Below are positions 1 through 10,205 of a DNA stretch of 64,000 nucleotides, in pieces (position 1 is the first letter of the stretch; each line of letters opens with the position of its first letter). A program made the position numbers and the translations under genes. The notes beneath the pieces are model-generated. The model had not been told where the DNA came from. It saw nothing but the letters and a program-made list of their open reading frames with translations, and did no database searches. The stretch is from Clostridiales bacterium. GTDB taxonomy: Bacteria; Bacillota; Clostridia; Saccharofermentanales; Saccharofermentanaceae. The stretch spans positions 21,755-85,754 of the forward strand of contig JAFZZM010000016.1 of assembly GCA_017615755.1 (NCBI GenBank). The letters are read 5' to 3'.

Positions 1-717
1 TATCGTGAGCGTATGGCTAACGGCGAAGACCCGACGACAATGAAGGGTATTTCGAAGGAAGCAGCGAAGAACATGTCTGAGGAATTCGCAGAGATGTGCT
101 TCAATCCGGAGACAGCCGAGTTTACTTCCATGGCTTTCCTGGATACACAGAAGACCGGTGCATATGCGACACTTTTCGAAAAAGTATATCTTGACGACGA
201 ACTGACAAGTTCTTATCGTTCCATCATGTTCACAGACGATGTTCTTTCCAACATCTCTCTTTCCCTTGAAGAGAAAGCCGGTTCCCACGCTAAGTTCCAT
301 GCTAAGGCAGAGGAGCTGATGGCTCAGGTTACTTCCGAGGAATCTTTCATTGATCTGGTTAAGCAATATACCGATGATGCAGATACAGTTCTTGCAGGTG
401 GTTATGTTTCCGGCGTGAAAGAGTCCGGTTTCAACAAGGTGACCACAGCCGATAATCCGGAGCCGACACTTCCGGAAGAAGACCAGAAGCTCCTTGCATG
501 GCTGCAGGATCCGGCCAGAAAGAAGGGCGACATGTACATCATCGACTGCGTCGCTTCCGTTCAGCTCTATTACTTCTGCGGATGTGAAGAAGCATGGAGA
601 GATTCGATCCGTATGGATATCACTTCTGACAATTATCAGAACTGGTACAACGGTGCGGTTACGGATAACACATATTCCACGATCGTAAACCACGGCTTGA
701 TCGATTTCTTCTCCTGA
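1..717 (+). CDS. C-terminal part of a parvulin (PpiC)-like peptidyl-prolyl isomerase, 5' end outside window
   Basis: The reading frame is already open at base 1, upstream of the first internal ATG at base 13, so only the C-terminal part of a longer protein is visible. The segment after about residue 105 (FIDLVKQYTDD, then AGGYVSGV, then KKGDMYII) follows the usual PpiC/SurA rotamase pattern of an F..LA..YS.D block, a GG.LG-like turn and a late G-D/hydrophobic strand. A tail like that after PpiC domains of secreted foldases (EAWRDSIRMD...YQNWY) follows. The match is by eye and weak. If correct, the protein is probably extracytoplasmic, but its signal peptide would lie outside the window. It is notable that this gene, rather than rplL, sits directly upstream of rpoB. 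Confidence 0.5.
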   Translation, partial: YRERMANGEDPTTMKGISKEAAKNMSEEFAEMCFNPETAEFTSMAFLDTQKTGAYATLFEKVYLDDELTSSYRSIMFTDDVLSNISLSLEEKAGSHAKFHAKAEELMAQVTSEESFIDLVKQYTDDADTVLAGGYVSGVKESGFNKVTTADNPEPTLPEEDQKLLAWLQDPARKKGDMYIIDCVASVQLYYFCGCEEAWRDSIRMDITSDNYQNWYNGAVTDNTYSTIVNHGLIDFFS

Positions 718-731
718 TCCGGTAAATCAGG

Positions 732-757
732 GCTCCGGCGGGGCTTCCCGCAGGAGC
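732..757 (+). terminator. GC-rich hairpin after the first gene, possible terminator without U-tract
   Basis: Arms GCTCC-G-GCGGG (732-742) and CCCGC-A-GGAGC (747-757) pair around a GCTT loop with one G/A mismatch. A purine-rich AGAAAGAAAAAA stretch follows instead of U's, so this is not a canonical intrinsic terminator. A small CCTGAT/ATCAGG dyad overlaps the stop codon just upstream. Confidence 0.4.
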
Positions 758-790
758 AGAAAGAAAAAACAGAAAAACTGAATATTTAGA

Positions 791-819
791 TTGACACTTG
801 AAATAACTCGTGCTATCAT
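791..819 (+). promoter_or_regulatory. rpoBC promoter, sigma-A type with extended -10
   Basis: TTGACA at 791-796, 17-bp spacer, TATCAT at 814-819, preceded by TG at 811-812 (extended -10). It lies about 150 bp upstream of rpoB, so the operon has a long leader. Confidence 0.85.
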
Positions 820-834
820 TTTATATTGCGTTAC

Positions 835-862
835 AATGGGTAGGGCAACTTTACCCATTTTT
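835..862 (+). promoter_or_regulatory. Attenuator-like hairpin in the rpoB leader
   Basis: Perfect 8-bp stem AATGGGTA (835-842) with TACCCATT (852-859), 9-nt loop, followed by a short T run (858-862). It starts a few bases after the predicted transcription start. It could be a weak terminator/attenuator or a leader-stabilising stem. No known leader family is recognised. Confidence 0.45.
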
Positions 863-969
863 ACGCCGGAGGAAATCTGAGAGGAGGACTTCCGTGAAAG
901 TATAGGAAGGTGCGCGAGTTTTTCGCGTACACGTAAACGAAAGTTTGCGATGTCGTGAGGTGATGTGTA

Positions 970-3900
970 ATGGTGCGTCCCATCAAACAGGGAAGAGCAG
1001 AGAGAATGTCTTATTCTCATATCAATGAGGTCATTGAATTACCGGATCTTATTGAAGTTCAGAAGAACTCCTATAAGTGGTTTCTCGACGAAGGCCTGAT
1101 GGAAGTTCTGGAGGAGGTTTCTCCGATCCGTGACTTCTCCGGCGATATGGAATTGTCCTTCGTAGGCAAGGAATTCGATATCGAAAAGCCGCAGAATACC
1201 ATTGAGCAGTGCAAGGAAAAAGATTGCAACTATGCTGCTCCACTCAAAGTCATGGTCCGTCTTTTCAACAAGCGTACCGGCAAAGTGGAAGATCAGGCTG
1301 TATTTATCGGTGATTTCCCGATCATGACCGAACATGGTACCTTTATTATTAATGGTGCTGAGCGTGTTATCATCAGCCAGCTTGTGCGTTCCCCGGGTGC
1401 GTACTTTGACTCGATCCACGACAAATCCGATCAATTCGTATATACATCCCAGATCATCCCGAACCGTGGTGCATGGCTCGAGTATGAGACGGATCTGAAC
1501 GGTGTTATCTACGTCCGCGTTGACCGTGCACGTAAGTTCCCGTTGACAGTATTCCTTCGTTCCCTTGGTATCGGCAGCGATGAGGAGCTGATGAGCCTCT
1601 TCGGTGACGAAGCATGGATCAAGGAAACGATCGCCAAGGATACTTCCCACTCCCGTGAGGAAGGTCTTGCCGAACTGTATCACAAGCTTCGTCCGGGTGA
1701 GCCGACATCCCTCGAGGGTGCGGAAACACTCCTGAACAACATGTTCTTCGATCCGAAGCGTTATGACTTGGCTCGTGTCGGTATTTATAAGTTGAATAAG
1801 AAGCTGTCCCTGGCTGCACGTATTTCCGGCCACAAGGCTGTTGAGAATATCGTGACCGACGACGGTGAAGTGCTCCTCAAGGCCGGTGAGATCATCACCA
1901 GCGAGAAGGCAGTTGAGATCCAGGATTCCGGTATCAACGAAGTAATGATCTACCCGATCACCAAGATCGGTGATAAGGACCAGATCTCCGAGAAGCCTTT
2001 CAAGGTTATCGGTAATGCCCGTGTAAACTGCGACAAGTACATCCGCGCAAGTTTCTCTGCAAAAGAACTCAAGGGCTTCGATATCAATGAGACTCCGATC
2101 AACGAGATGGTTCGTACTACGATCCTTCGTAACATCATCACTGATGTACGCGCATCCGCTAAGAAGACCGGCGTAGCCGAGGCTCTCATGGATGCTCTCC
2201 GTGCTCAGGTCACAGAGCTCATGCCGAAGCACCTGATCATCGAAGATATCATCTCTTCCGTAAGCTATATCCTCGGTCTCGAGTATGGTGTAGGTAACAT
2301 CGATAACATCGACCACCTTGGTAACCGTCGTATCCGTTCTGTAGGTGAACTCCTTCAGAATCAGATCCGTATCGGCTTCTCCCGTATGGAGAGAAACATC
2401 AGAGAGCGCATGAACGCGGTTTCCGATGAAGAGCCGACACACCCGAACCAGTTGGTAAATACTCGTCCGGTAAGCGCAGCTGTTAAGGAGTTCTTCGGAT
2501 CTTCCCAGTTGTCCCAGTTCATGGATCAGCCGAACCCGCTCGCAGAGCTCACGCATAAGCGTCGTCTCTCCGCTTTGGGTCCAGGTGGTCTTTCCCGTGA
2601 CCGTGCAAACTTCGAAGTACGTGACGTTCACTCCTCTCACTACGGCCGTATGTGCCCGATCGAGACTCCTGAAGGTCCGAACATCGGTTTGATCAACTCC
2701 CTGGCTACTTATGCCAAGGTCAACCACTATGGTTTTATCGAGACACCTTACCGTCGTGTAGATAAAGAACATGGTATGGTTACCGACGAAGTTGTCTACA
2801 TGACAGCTGACAGAGAGGATAACTACAACATCGCTCAGGCGAATGAGCCGATCGATGAGAAGGGTTACTTCACAAACAAGAAGGTCGTCTGCCGTCACCT
2901 CGATCAGTTCATCGAGGTTTCCCCGGATCAGGTCGACTACATGGACGTATCTCCGAAGCAGCTCGTTTCGGTAGCAACATCCCTTATCCCGTTCCTCGGT
3001 AACGACGATGCTAACCGTGCTCTCATGGGTTCCAACATGCAGCGTCAGGCCGTACCGCTCATCAAACCGGAATCTCCGATCATCGGTACCGGTATGGAGT
3101 ATCGTGCAGCTAAGGACTCCGGTGTTTGTAAGGTTGCTAAGGAAGACGGTCAGGTTACATTCGTATCCGCAGACCGCATCGTGATCACCTCTGCCGACGG
3201 CAAGGAGCACGAGTACCGCCTGACAAAGTACCAGCGTTCCAACCAGAGCACATGTATCAACCAGCGCCCGATCGTAAGAATGGGTGAGGAAGTGAAGAAG
3301 GGTGACATCATCGCAGATGGTCCGTCTACTCAGAATGGTGAGCTTGCTCTTGGTAAGAACGTTCTCATCGGCTTCATGACATGGGAAGGTTACAACTACG
3401 AGGACGCCGTTTTGATCAACGAGCGTATGGTACGTGATGATGTTTATACATCCATCCACATTGAAGAATATGAGTGTGAAGCTCGTGACACCAAGCTCGG
3501 TGCAGAAGAGATCACACGTGAGATCCCGAACGTCAGCGATGACGCTCTGAAGGAACTCGACGAGAACGGTGTTATCCGTATCGGTGCCGAGGTTCGTGCG
3601 GGCGACATCCTGGTTGGTAAGGTAACACCTAAGGGTGAAACCGAGCTGACTCCTGAAGAGCGCCTCTATCGTGCGATCTTCGGTGAGAAGATCCGTGAGG
3701 TACGTGATACTTCCGTACGTGTACCGCATGGTGAGTCCGGTATCGTAGTAGACGTTAAGACATTCACGAAGGAAGACGAGAACGTACTCAAGGGTTCCGT
3801 TAACAAACTGGTTCGTGTCTATATCGCTCAGAAGAGAAAACTCTCCGTTGGTGATAAGATGGCCGGTCGTCACGGTAACAAGGGTGTTGTTTCCAGAATC

Positions 3901-4740
3901 CTCCCTGAAGAAGATATGCCGTTCCTGCCGGATGGTACACCGCTGGATATCGTATTGAATCCTCTCGGCGTTCCTTCCCGTATGAATATCGGTCAGCTCC
4001 TCGAAGTGCACCTCGGCCGTGCCGCACGTGCTCTGAAGTGGAAGGTGGCCACTCCGGTATTCGATGGCGCGAACGAGAGTGACATCGTAGAAGCATTCAA
4101 TCTTGCCGGTATCGATGAAGACGGTAAGACGATCCTCTACGACGGACGTACAGGTGAACCGTTCGAGAACCGTATCACCGTCGGCGTTATGTATTACCTC
4201 AAGCTCCATCACCTTGTTGATGATAAGATCCATGCCCGTTCGATCGGACCATACTCCCTCGTTACACAGCAGCCTCTCGGTGGTAAAGCACAGTTTGGTG
4301 GTCAGCGTTTCGGTGAGATGGAAGTTTGGGCCCTCGAGGCATACGGCGCAGCTCATACCCTGCAGGAGATCCTCACAGTTAAGTCGGACGATATCACCGG
4401 CCGTACAAAGACTTACGAGGCGATCGTCAAGGGTCAGAGCGTTCCGGAAGCTGGTATTCCGGAGTCGTTTAAGGTTCTTGTCCGTGAACTTCAGTCTTTG
4501 GCTCTGGATGTACGTATCTACTCCGGTGACGAAGAGTACAAGCTCAAAGATTCTGCTGAAGAAGAGAATCTGCCTGAGGCGGATCAGGACACGATCAAGA
4601 GATTTGACGTGGCTGACGAGAGCATCATGGCTGCTGCCGGCTTCTCTGAAGTCGGTGAGGACGGCGAGCTGATCGACGACAGTTCTTTTGACGAGGAACC
4701 GAGCATGGACGATCTTGCTTCCATGGAAGATGAAATGTAA
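970..4740 (+). CDS. rpoB: DNA-directed RNA polymerase subunit beta
   Basis: The 1256-residue protein is the beta subunit of RNA polymerase, forming the catalytic core with beta', alpha and omega. The ATG at 970 follows GAGGTGAT at good spacing, and its N-terminus ([18 protein letters not shown]) matches the usual Bacillota start, so it is preferred over the internal ATG at 1006. The rifampicin-pocket segment begins near residue 509 ([12 protein letters not shown], then [13 protein letters not shown]) and carries the usual susceptible-type residues. It is followed by the conserved [17 protein letters not shown] block. The C-terminus is acidic (ASMEDEM). It forms an operon with rpoC, 24 bp downstream. 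Confidence 0.98.
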   Translation: MVRPIKQGRAERMSYSHINEVIELPDLIEVQKNSYKWFLDEGLMEVLEEVSPIRDFSGDMELSFVGKEFDIEKPQNTIEQCKEKDCNYAAPLKVMVRLFNKRTGKVEDQAVFIGDFPIMTEHGTFIINGAERVIISQLVRSPGAYFDSIHDKSDQFVYTSQIIPNRGAWLEYETDLNGVIYVRVDRARKFPLTVFLRSLGIGSDEELMSLFGDEAWIKETIAKDTSHSREEGLAELYHKLRPGEPTSLEGAETLLNNMFFDPKRYDLARVGIYKLNKKLSLAARISGHKAVENIVTDDGEVLLKAGEIITSEKAVEIQDSGINEVMIYPITKIGDKDQISEKPFKVIGNARVNCDKYIRASFSAKELKGFDINETPINEMVRTTILRNIITDVRASAKKTGVAEALMDALRAQVTELMPKHLIIEDIISSVSYILGLEYGVGNIDNIDHLGNRRIRSVGELLQNQIRIGFSRMERNIRERMNAVSDEEPTHPNQLVNTRPVSAAVKEFFGSSQLSQFMDQPNPLAELTHKRRLSALGPGGLSRDRANFEVRDVHSSHYGRMCPIETPEGPNIGLINSLATYAKVNHYGFIETPYRRVDKEHGMVTDEVVYMTADREDNYNIAQANEPIDEKGYFTNKKVVCRHLDQFIEVSPDQVDYMDVSPKQLVSVATSLIPFLGNDDANRALMGSNMQRQAVPLIKPESPIIGTGMEYRAAKDSGVCKVAKEDGQVTFVSADRIVITSADGKEHEYRLTKYQRSNQSTCINQRPIVRMGEEVKKGDIIADGPSTQNGELALGKNVLIGFMTWEGYNYEDAVLINERMVRDDVYTSIHIEEYECEARDTKLGAEEITREIPNVSDDALKELDENGVIRIGAEVRAGDILVGKVTPKGETELTPEERLYRAIFGEKIREVRDTSVRVPHGESGIVVDVKTFTKEDENVLKGSVNKLVRVYIAQKRKLSVGDKMAGRHGNKGVVSRILPEEDMPFLPDGTPLDIVLNPLGVPSRMNIGQLLEVHLGRAARALKWKVATPVFDGANESDIVEAFNLAGIDEDGKTILYDGRTGEPFENRITVGVMYYLKLHHLVDDKIHARSIGPYSLVTQQPLGGKAQFGGQRFGEMEVWALEAYGAAHTLQEILTVKSDDITGRTKTYEAIVKGQSVPEAGIPESFKVLVRELQSLALDVRIYSGDEEYKLKDSAEEENLPEADQDTIKRFDVADESIMAAAGFSEVGEDGELIDDSSFDEEPSMDDLASMEDEM

Positions 4741-4764
4741 GTCGGGAAGGAGAAATCATAAACT

Positions 4765-7700
4765 ATGTTTGAAATGAATCATTTCGAATCAATTGGTATT
4801 CGCCTGGCATCTCCTGAGACCATCAAGAGCTGGTCCCATGGTGAGGTTAAGAAGCCGGAGACGATCAACTATCGTACTCTGAAGCCGGAGCGTGACGGTC
4901 TTTTCTGTGAGCGTATCTTCGGACCTCAGAAGGACTGGGAATGCCATTGCGGTAAGTATAAGAAGATTCGTTACAAGGGTATCATCTGCGACCGTTGCGG
5001 TGTTGAAGTTACCCGTTCCAAGGTTCGTCGTGAGCGTCTGGGCCACATCGAGCTGGCTGCTCCGGTATCCCACATCTGGTATTTCCGTGGTACACCGAGC
5101 CGTATGAGCCTCCTTCTCGATGTTTCTCCGAAGCAGCTCGAGAGAGTTCTCTATTTCGGCGCTTACATCATCGTTGATCCGGGCACGACAGATCTTCCGA
5201 AGTGCGCGATCATCGACGAACAGGAATACCGTGACAACGTAGAGAAGTACGGTAAGTCCGCTTTTAAGGCAATGATGGGTGCCGAGGCAGTAAAGATCCT
5301 GCTCCAGGAGCTGGACATCGATACACTGACCGAGACACTGCACGAAGATTATCAGTCCGCTACAGGCCAGAAGAAGGCTCGTCTCATCAAGAGACTTGAG
5401 GTTCTGGAATCCTTCAAGAAGTCCGGTAACAAGCCGGAGTGGATGATCCTGGATGTTCTTCCGGTCCTTCCGCCGGAACTGCGTCCTATGGTACAGCTCG
5501 ATGGTGGCCGTTTTGCTACATCCGACCTCAATGATCTGTATCGTCGTGTTATCAACAGAAATAACCGTCTCAGCAAGCTCCTTCAGCTGGGTGCTCCTGA
5601 GATCATCGTAAGAAACGAGAAGAGAATGCTTCAGGAAGCTGTTGATGCCCTGATCGACAATGGCCGTCGTGGCCGTCCGGTTACCGGTGCAAGCAGCCGT
5701 GCTCTCAAGTCTTTGTCCGATATGCTCAAAGGTAAGCAGGGTCGTTTCCGTCAGAACCTTCTCGGTAAGCGTGTTGACTACTCCGGTCGTTCCGTTATCG
5801 TTGTAGGACCTGAGTTGAAGATGCACCAGTGCGGTCTCCCGAAGGAGATGGCTCTCGAGCTCTTCAAGCCTTTCGTAATGAAGAGACTGGTTCAGGAAGG
5901 CCACGCTACACATGTTAAGACAGCTAAGCGTATGGTAGAGCGTGCCGTTGACGTGGTATGGGATATCCTCGAAGAGGTTATCAAGGATCACCCGGTTATG
6001 CTTAACCGTGCTCCTACGCTCCACAGACTTGGTATCCAGGCATTCGAGCCGGTACTGGTTGAAGGTCGTGCTATTAAGCTCCATCCGTTGGTATGTACCG
6101 CGTTCAACGCTGACTTCGACGGTGACCAGATGGCTGTACACGTACCGCTTTCTGCAGAGGCACAGGCTGAGGCAAGATTCCTTATGCTTTCCACAAACAA
6201 CCTGTTGAAGCCTCAGGATGGTAACCCGGTTACCGTTCCGACACAGGATATGATCCTTGGTTGCTACTACCTGACGATCACAAAGCCAGGTGAGAAGGGT
6301 GAAGGCATGATCTTCTCCTCCATCGACGAAGCAATCATGGCTTATGGTGATCATCACCTCGAGCTGCATGCTCCGATCTCTATCCGTGTTACCCGTGAGT
6401 TCAACGGCCAGATGATCACAAAGATGGTCAAGTCCACACTCGGACGCTTCATCTTCAACGAGATCATCCCGCAGGATCTGGGTTATGTTGATCGTACCAA
6501 GGAAGGCAATGAGCTCGTTCTCGAGTGCGACTTCAAGGTTGGTAAGAAGCAGCTGGCTGATGTAATCGGCCGTTCTATCCGTATCCATGGTATCGGCGAG
6601 ACAGCAAAACTCCTCGATAACATCAAGGCTATGGGTTATAAGTATTCCACACGTGGTGGTATCTCCATCGGTATCGAAGACATGATCGTGCCGGATGTTA
6701 AGGAGAAGATGGTTCACGAAGCTGAGGAGAAAGTTGAGTACGTCAACAAGATGTACCAGAGAGGTCTCCTCGATGAGGACGGACGTTACAGTTCCGTTAT
6801 CAAGATCTGGTCTTCCACAACAGACGCGATCACAAAGGCTCTCATCAACAGCTTGGGTGAGTACAACCCGATCAAGATGATGTCCGACTCCGGTGCCCGT
6901 GGTTCCTCCCAGCAGATCAAGCAGCTGGCCGGTATGCGTGGTAACATGGCGGATACATCCGGTAAGACGATCGAGATCCCGATCAAGTCTAACCTCCGTG
7001 AAGGCATGAACGTACTCGAGTTCTTCATCTCCTCTCACGGTGCCCGTAAGGCTCTTTCCGATACAGCTCTTAAGACAGCTGACTCCGGTTACCTTACACG
7101 TCGTCTCGTTGACGTAGCCCAGGACGTTATCGTTACTGAAGAAGACTGCGGTACTGACGATTTCACATGGATCAAGGAGATCGCTACCGTTGCCGGTGAG
7201 GAAAAGGATATCGTTAAGTCTCTGAGCGATCGTCTTACAGGACGTTATGCTGCTGAGGATATCTACGATCTCAATGACAGCAAGAAGCTGCTGGTAGCAA
7301 GAAACGATCTGATCACAGCAGACATCGCTAAGGCGATCGAGGCTTGCGGCCATAAGAAAGTTAAGATCCGTTCCGTATTTGACTGCCGCTCCCGTCACGG
7401 TGTATGCAGCAAGTGCTACGGTATCAACCTTGCAACAGGTCTTCCGACGATCGGTGGTGAGGCAGTCGGTATCATGGCTGCGCAGTCCATCGGTGAGCCT
7501 GGTACACAGCTGACCATGCGTACGTTCCATACCGGTGGTATCGCTTCCGGTGAAGATATTACACAGGGTCTCCCTCGTGTTGAGGAGCTTTTCGAGGCTA
7601 GAAAGCCGAAGGGACAAGCTTTCATCTCCGAGATCGACGGTATCGTTCATATCGTTGAGGGACAGAAGCACAAGAAAGAGATCGTGGTTACACCTTCTAC

Positions 7701-8397
7701 TCCGGAAGGAAAGCCGATCGAGCAGTCTAACAATCCGGACAGCGAGATCGTCATCGAGGAGAAGCGTTATGCGATTCCTTACTCTGCAACTCTTAAGGTT
7801 GGCGACGGCGAATTCGTCGAGGCTGCTGACCTCCTGACAGATGGTACGGTAAGCCCGCAGGAGATCATGAAGATCAAGGGCGTTCGTGGCGTACAGAAGT
7901 ACATCCTGAGCGAAGTAAGTAAGGTTTATAAGCAGGGTGGTGTTTCCATCAACGATAAGCACATCGAGGTTATTACCCGTCAGATGATGCGTAAGGTCCG
8001 CGTGGATGATCCGGGTGAGACTGAGCTCATGACAGGTAGCACAGTTGATATGTTTGACTTTGAGGCTGCTAATGCGAAGGCAGAGGCAGAGGGCAAGGAG
8101 ATCGCGAAGGGCAAGCGTGTTCTTCTCGGTATCACAAAGGCTTCTCTGGCAACCGATTCCTTCCTTTCCGCTGCATCCTTCCAGGAGACCACTCGTGTTC
8201 TCACCGATGCTGCAGTTAAGGGTAAGGTTGACCCGCTCTACGGTCTCAAGGAGAACGTTATCATCGGTAAGCTGATCCCGGCCGGTACAGGTATGACTCA
8301 CTACAGAAACCTGACCGCTGTTCCGGTACTGCCTGAGAACAATGAGCTTCTCGGCAAGGATCCGGTTGTGATCACCAGTTCCGTAAGCGAGCAGTAA
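4765..8397 (+). CDS. rpoC: DNA-directed RNA polymerase subunit beta'
   Basis: The 1210-residue protein is the beta' subunit, of normal length for Clostridia. The N-terminal zinc site is visible at C60, C62, C75 and C78. The Mg-binding catalytic motif NADFDGDQ is at about residues 448-455. The second zinc cluster ([13 protein letters not shown]) and the trigger-loop/bridge-helix region ([13 protein letters not shown]) are intact. The start ATG follows GGGAAGGAG. The gene ends at a strong terminator. The usual downstream str cluster (rpsL-rpsG-fusA-tuf) is absent, and cell-wall hydrolase genes follow instead, so local synteny is broken here. Confidence 0.98.
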   Translation: MFEMNHFESIGIRLASPETIKSWSHGEVKKPETINYRTLKPERDGLFCERIFGPQKDWECHCGKYKKIRYKGIICDRCGVEVTRSKVRRERLGHIELAAPVSHIWYFRGTPSRMSLLLDVSPKQLERVLYFGAYIIVDPGTTDLPKCAIIDEQEYRDNVEKYGKSAFKAMMGAEAVKILLQELDIDTLTETLHEDYQSATGQKKARLIKRLEVLESFKKSGNKPEWMILDVLPVLPPELRPMVQLDGGRFATSDLNDLYRRVINRNNRLSKLLQLGAPEIIVRNEKRMLQEAVDALIDNGRRGRPVTGASSRALKSLSDMLKGKQGRFRQNLLGKRVDYSGRSVIVVGPELKMHQCGLPKEMALELFKPFVMKRLVQEGHATHVKTAKRMVERAVDVVWDILEEVIKDHPVMLNRAPTLHRLGIQAFEPVLVEGRAIKLHPLVCTAFNADFDGDQMAVHVPLSAEAQAEARFLMLSTNNLLKPQDGNPVTVPTQDMILGCYYLTITKPGEKGEGMIFSSIDEAIMAYGDHHLELHAPISIRVTREFNGQMITKMVKSTLGRFIFNEIIPQDLGYVDRTKEGNELVLECDFKVGKKQLADVIGRSIRIHGIGETAKLLDNIKAMGYKYSTRGGISIGIEDMIVPDVKEKMVHEAEEKVEYVNKMYQRGLLDEDGRYSSVIKIWSSTTDAITKALINSLGEYNPIKMMSDSGARGSSQQIKQLAGMRGNMADTSGKTIEIPIKSNLREGMNVLEFFISSHGARKALSDTALKTADSGYLTRRLVDVAQDVIVTEEDCGTDDFTWIKEIATVAGEEKDIVKSLSDRLTGRYAAEDIYDLNDSKKLLVARNDLITADIAKAIEACGHKKVKIRSVFDCRSRHGVCSKCYGINLATGLPTIGGEAVGIMAAQSIGEPGTQLTMRTFHTGGIASGEDITQGLPRVEELFEARKPKGQAFISEIDGIVHIVEGQKHKKEIVVTPSTPEGKPIEQSNNPDSEIVIEEKRYAIPYSATLKVGDGEFVEAADLLTDGTVSPQEIMKIKGVRGVQKYILSEVSKVYKQGGVSINDKHIEVITRQMMRKVRVDDPGETELMTGSTVDMFDFEAANAKAEAEGKEIAKGKRVLLGITKASLATDSFLSAASFQETTRVLTDAAVKGKVDPLYGLKENVIIGKLIPAGTGMTHYRNLTAVPVLPENNELLGKDPVVITSSVSEQ

Positions 8398-8428
8398 GCT
8401 TCCGATAGAAACTAAAAAGTAAATGTAC

Positions 8429-8459
8429 AAAAGGACTGTCCTTCGGGACAGTCCTTTTT
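8429..8459 (+). terminator. rpoBC terminator
   Basis: Thirteen-bp perfect stem (8429-8441 with 8446-8458) closed by a C(UUCG)G tetraloop and ending in a T run. Textbook intrinsic terminator. Confidence 0.95.
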
Positions 8460-8481
8460 ACTTAGGAAGAAACAGGATTGT

Positions 8482-8506
8482 AAACTAAGAGAAACCTTAG
8501 TTTTTT
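8482..8506 (+). terminator. Second terminator-like hairpin before the NlpC/P60 gene
   Basis: Stem AAACTAAG (8482-8489) with CTTAGTTT (8496-8503), loop AGAAAC, then T's to 8506. The T run overlaps the -35 of the next promoter. Confidence 0.6.
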
Positions 8507-8534
8507 GACTTTAGGGGTCGAAGTAGAGTAGAAT
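8505..8534 (+). promoter_or_regulatory. Promoter of the first SH3-NlpC/P60 gene
   Basis: TTGACT (8505-8510), 18-bp spacer, TAGAAT (8529-8534). The 5' leader is about 80 nt and ends in AGGAGG at 8608-8613. Confidence 0.65.
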
Positions 8535-8620
8535 GATACAAACGCGTAGTAGCGGAATCAGTAGTTTTTACATCGATGCGAGGCTTATGGCAAGTGCTGT
8601 GAGGCGCAGGAGGAATAATA

Positions 8621-9985
8621 ATGCGGCGACGCAGTAAAGAACGTAATTCGCGCTTGGCGATCGTGGCGATCGCGATCTGTGCGATGATTACATTTCCCAT
8701 ATTGATGATCCCGGTGGGATTGCGTCAGAGTACGCCGGCAGGCGTATTGGTCGGTCGCGCGTATGCGGACACGTATCCTGATGCAGACCAGGAAGAAGTG
8801 CTTTTTGAGGACTGGGCCATCACATCGCAGGATCAGCTGCCGGATGACGTCCAGCAGCAACAGGGCGATCTGGACGAGCCGCCGTTGACGGGTATGCCGA
8901 CACAGACCGTTGGCGAGGATGGTCTTGTATATGTACAGGAAGGCCAGGCGCTTGACGAGTCTTTCTTCGATGAGTATGCGCGTGACGAATCCAAGTACAG
9001 TAATGTTTTCACGGTACAGATCGTGCAGACATACGACAGCGCGGAGCTTCCGATCGAGATGCTCGATACGACAACTTTTACTCCTACAGATGAGGATATG
9101 TATATTTCCACGAACAAGACGATCCTGAAAGAGGAGCCGAACATGGACTCGGTGACGGTCGCGGATATCGACAGATCCACGAAGGTCACACGTATTTCCA
9201 GAGGTTCCACATGGTCTTTGGTCAGAACGGAAGATGGCGTGAAAGGTTATCTTCTGAATAAGTCTTTGTCCTGGGATATGGTATTTAACGAGATCGACAG
9301 AACGGTATGGGTCAATGCAAGCGACCTCAAGCTCCGTTCCCGTCCGTCTACGGACAGTGAAGTCCTGAAGATCCTGTCAAGATACACCAGACTGCATTGT
9401 TCCGGTGTTGCGAATAACCAGTGGTATCACGTTACCACCGATGAAGGTAAAGAAGGATATGTATATGTATCCTATACAACGACGAAGGCTCCGCCTACGC
9501 CTACACCGAAGCCGGCTCCGAAGCCGAAGAGCGGTGGTGGCGGCAGCTCCGGTGGCGGAGGAAGTTCCGGCGGCGGTGGCGGTGGAGACAGTGATTATAC
9601 TCCGCCGAAGATCTCCGGTAAGAATGGTCAGAGTATCGTGAACATCGCAGAATCCATGCTGGGCGTTAAGTATGTATGGTGCGGCGAGAGTAAGAGCGGC
9701 GTAGACTGCTCGGGTCTGGTCGTATACTGCTACAGACAGATCGGTATCGGTGTTCCGCATCAGAGTAACTCGATCCGCTATTGCGGTGCCGGTGTAAAGC
9801 GTGCGGATATCCGCCTGGGCGATGTTATCGTATATGACCTCAAGGGTGCGGACGGTGTCGCCGATCACGTAGCCATCTATGCCGGCAACGGTCAGGTCAT
9901 CCACGCTTCTTCCAGTAAGGGCAAGGTAGTATGGGGTAACATGGATATGGGTTCCATCCTGACGATCCGAAGATTTATCGGTTAA
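8621..9985 (+). CDS. Secreted SH3-domain NlpC/P60 peptidoglycan endopeptidase (copy 1)
   Basis: A 454-residue wall hydrolase predicted to cut stem-peptide bonds in peptidoglycan. It has a basic N-terminus and hydrophobic signal/anchor (about residues 12-37). Two SH3b-like modules cover roughly residues 165-290, the second with the LKLRSRPSTDSEVLKIL pattern. A Pro then Gly/Ser-rich linker (about 290-327) leads to an NlpC/P60 domain with Cys363 in DCSG, His416 in DHVAIY and His428 in IHAS as the expected catalytic set. AGGAGG fixes the ATG. The next gene is a close paralogue with the same architecture and the same N-terminal FPILMIP segment. Substrate specificity cannot be read from sequence. 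Confidence 0.88.
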   Translation: MRRRSKERNSRLAIVAIAICAMITFPILMIPVGLRQSTPAGVLVGRAYADTYPDADQEEVLFEDWAITSQDQLPDDVQQQQGDLDEPPLTGMPTQTVGEDGLVYVQEGQALDESFFDEYARDESKYSNVFTVQIVQTYDSAELPIEMLDTTTFTPTDEDMYISTNKTILKEEPNMDSVTVADIDRSTKVTRISRGSTWSLVRTEDGVKGYLLNKSLSWDMVFNEIDRTVWVNASDLKLRSRPSTDSEVLKILSRYTRLHCSGVANNQWYHVTTDEGKEGYVYVSYTTTKAPPTPTPKPAPKPKSGGGGSSGGGGSSGGGGGGDSDYTPPKISGKNGQSIVNIAESMLGVKYVWCGESKSGVDCSGLVVYCYRQIGIGVPHQSNSIRYCGAGVKRADIRLGDVIVYDLKGADGVADHVAIYAGNGQVIHASSSKGKVVWGNMDMGSILTIRRFIG

Positions 9986-10008
9986 GCAAAGTGAATTAAG
10001 AATCATGA

Positions 10009-10043
10009 CGAGGTGTCGCAGAAACGTGACACCTCGTTTTTTG
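10009..10043 (+). terminator. Terminator of NlpC/P60 copy 1
   Basis: Stem ACGAGGTGTC (10009-10018) with GACACCTCGT (10029-10038), extended inward by two pairs, followed by TTTTTT. Confidence 0.92.
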
Positions 10044-10103
10044 TTGCGTCAAAAACTTGAAAGTGCCTGAAATCAGGGCTTTCGTGTGTCAAATAAAAGA
10101 ATC

Positions 10104-10135
10104 GTCACGCAAAGAGAGGGCTTTGCGGGTAGAAT
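10104..10135 (+). promoter_or_regulatory. Probable promoter/operator of NlpC/P60 copy 2
   Basis: TAGAAT at 10130-10135 is a good -10, as in the promoter of copy 1. The -35 is weak. A perfect dyad CGCAAAG (10108-10114) / CTTTGCG (10121-10127) fills the spacer and could be an operator. Confidence 0.4.
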
Positions 10136-10205
10136 GGGGAAGATGGAGTTTATACTTTGAGGTTTGAGAAGCAGTGAAGGGGCAATAGAACCACGGAGGC
10201 TAAAG

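Noticed and set aside
1039..4356. Very long open frame antisense to rpoB (1105 codons)
   Set aside because: It is a shadow of the codon bias of rpoB. The same occurs opposite rpoC (4789-8430) and clpC (14177-17194). No ribosome binding site or family match.
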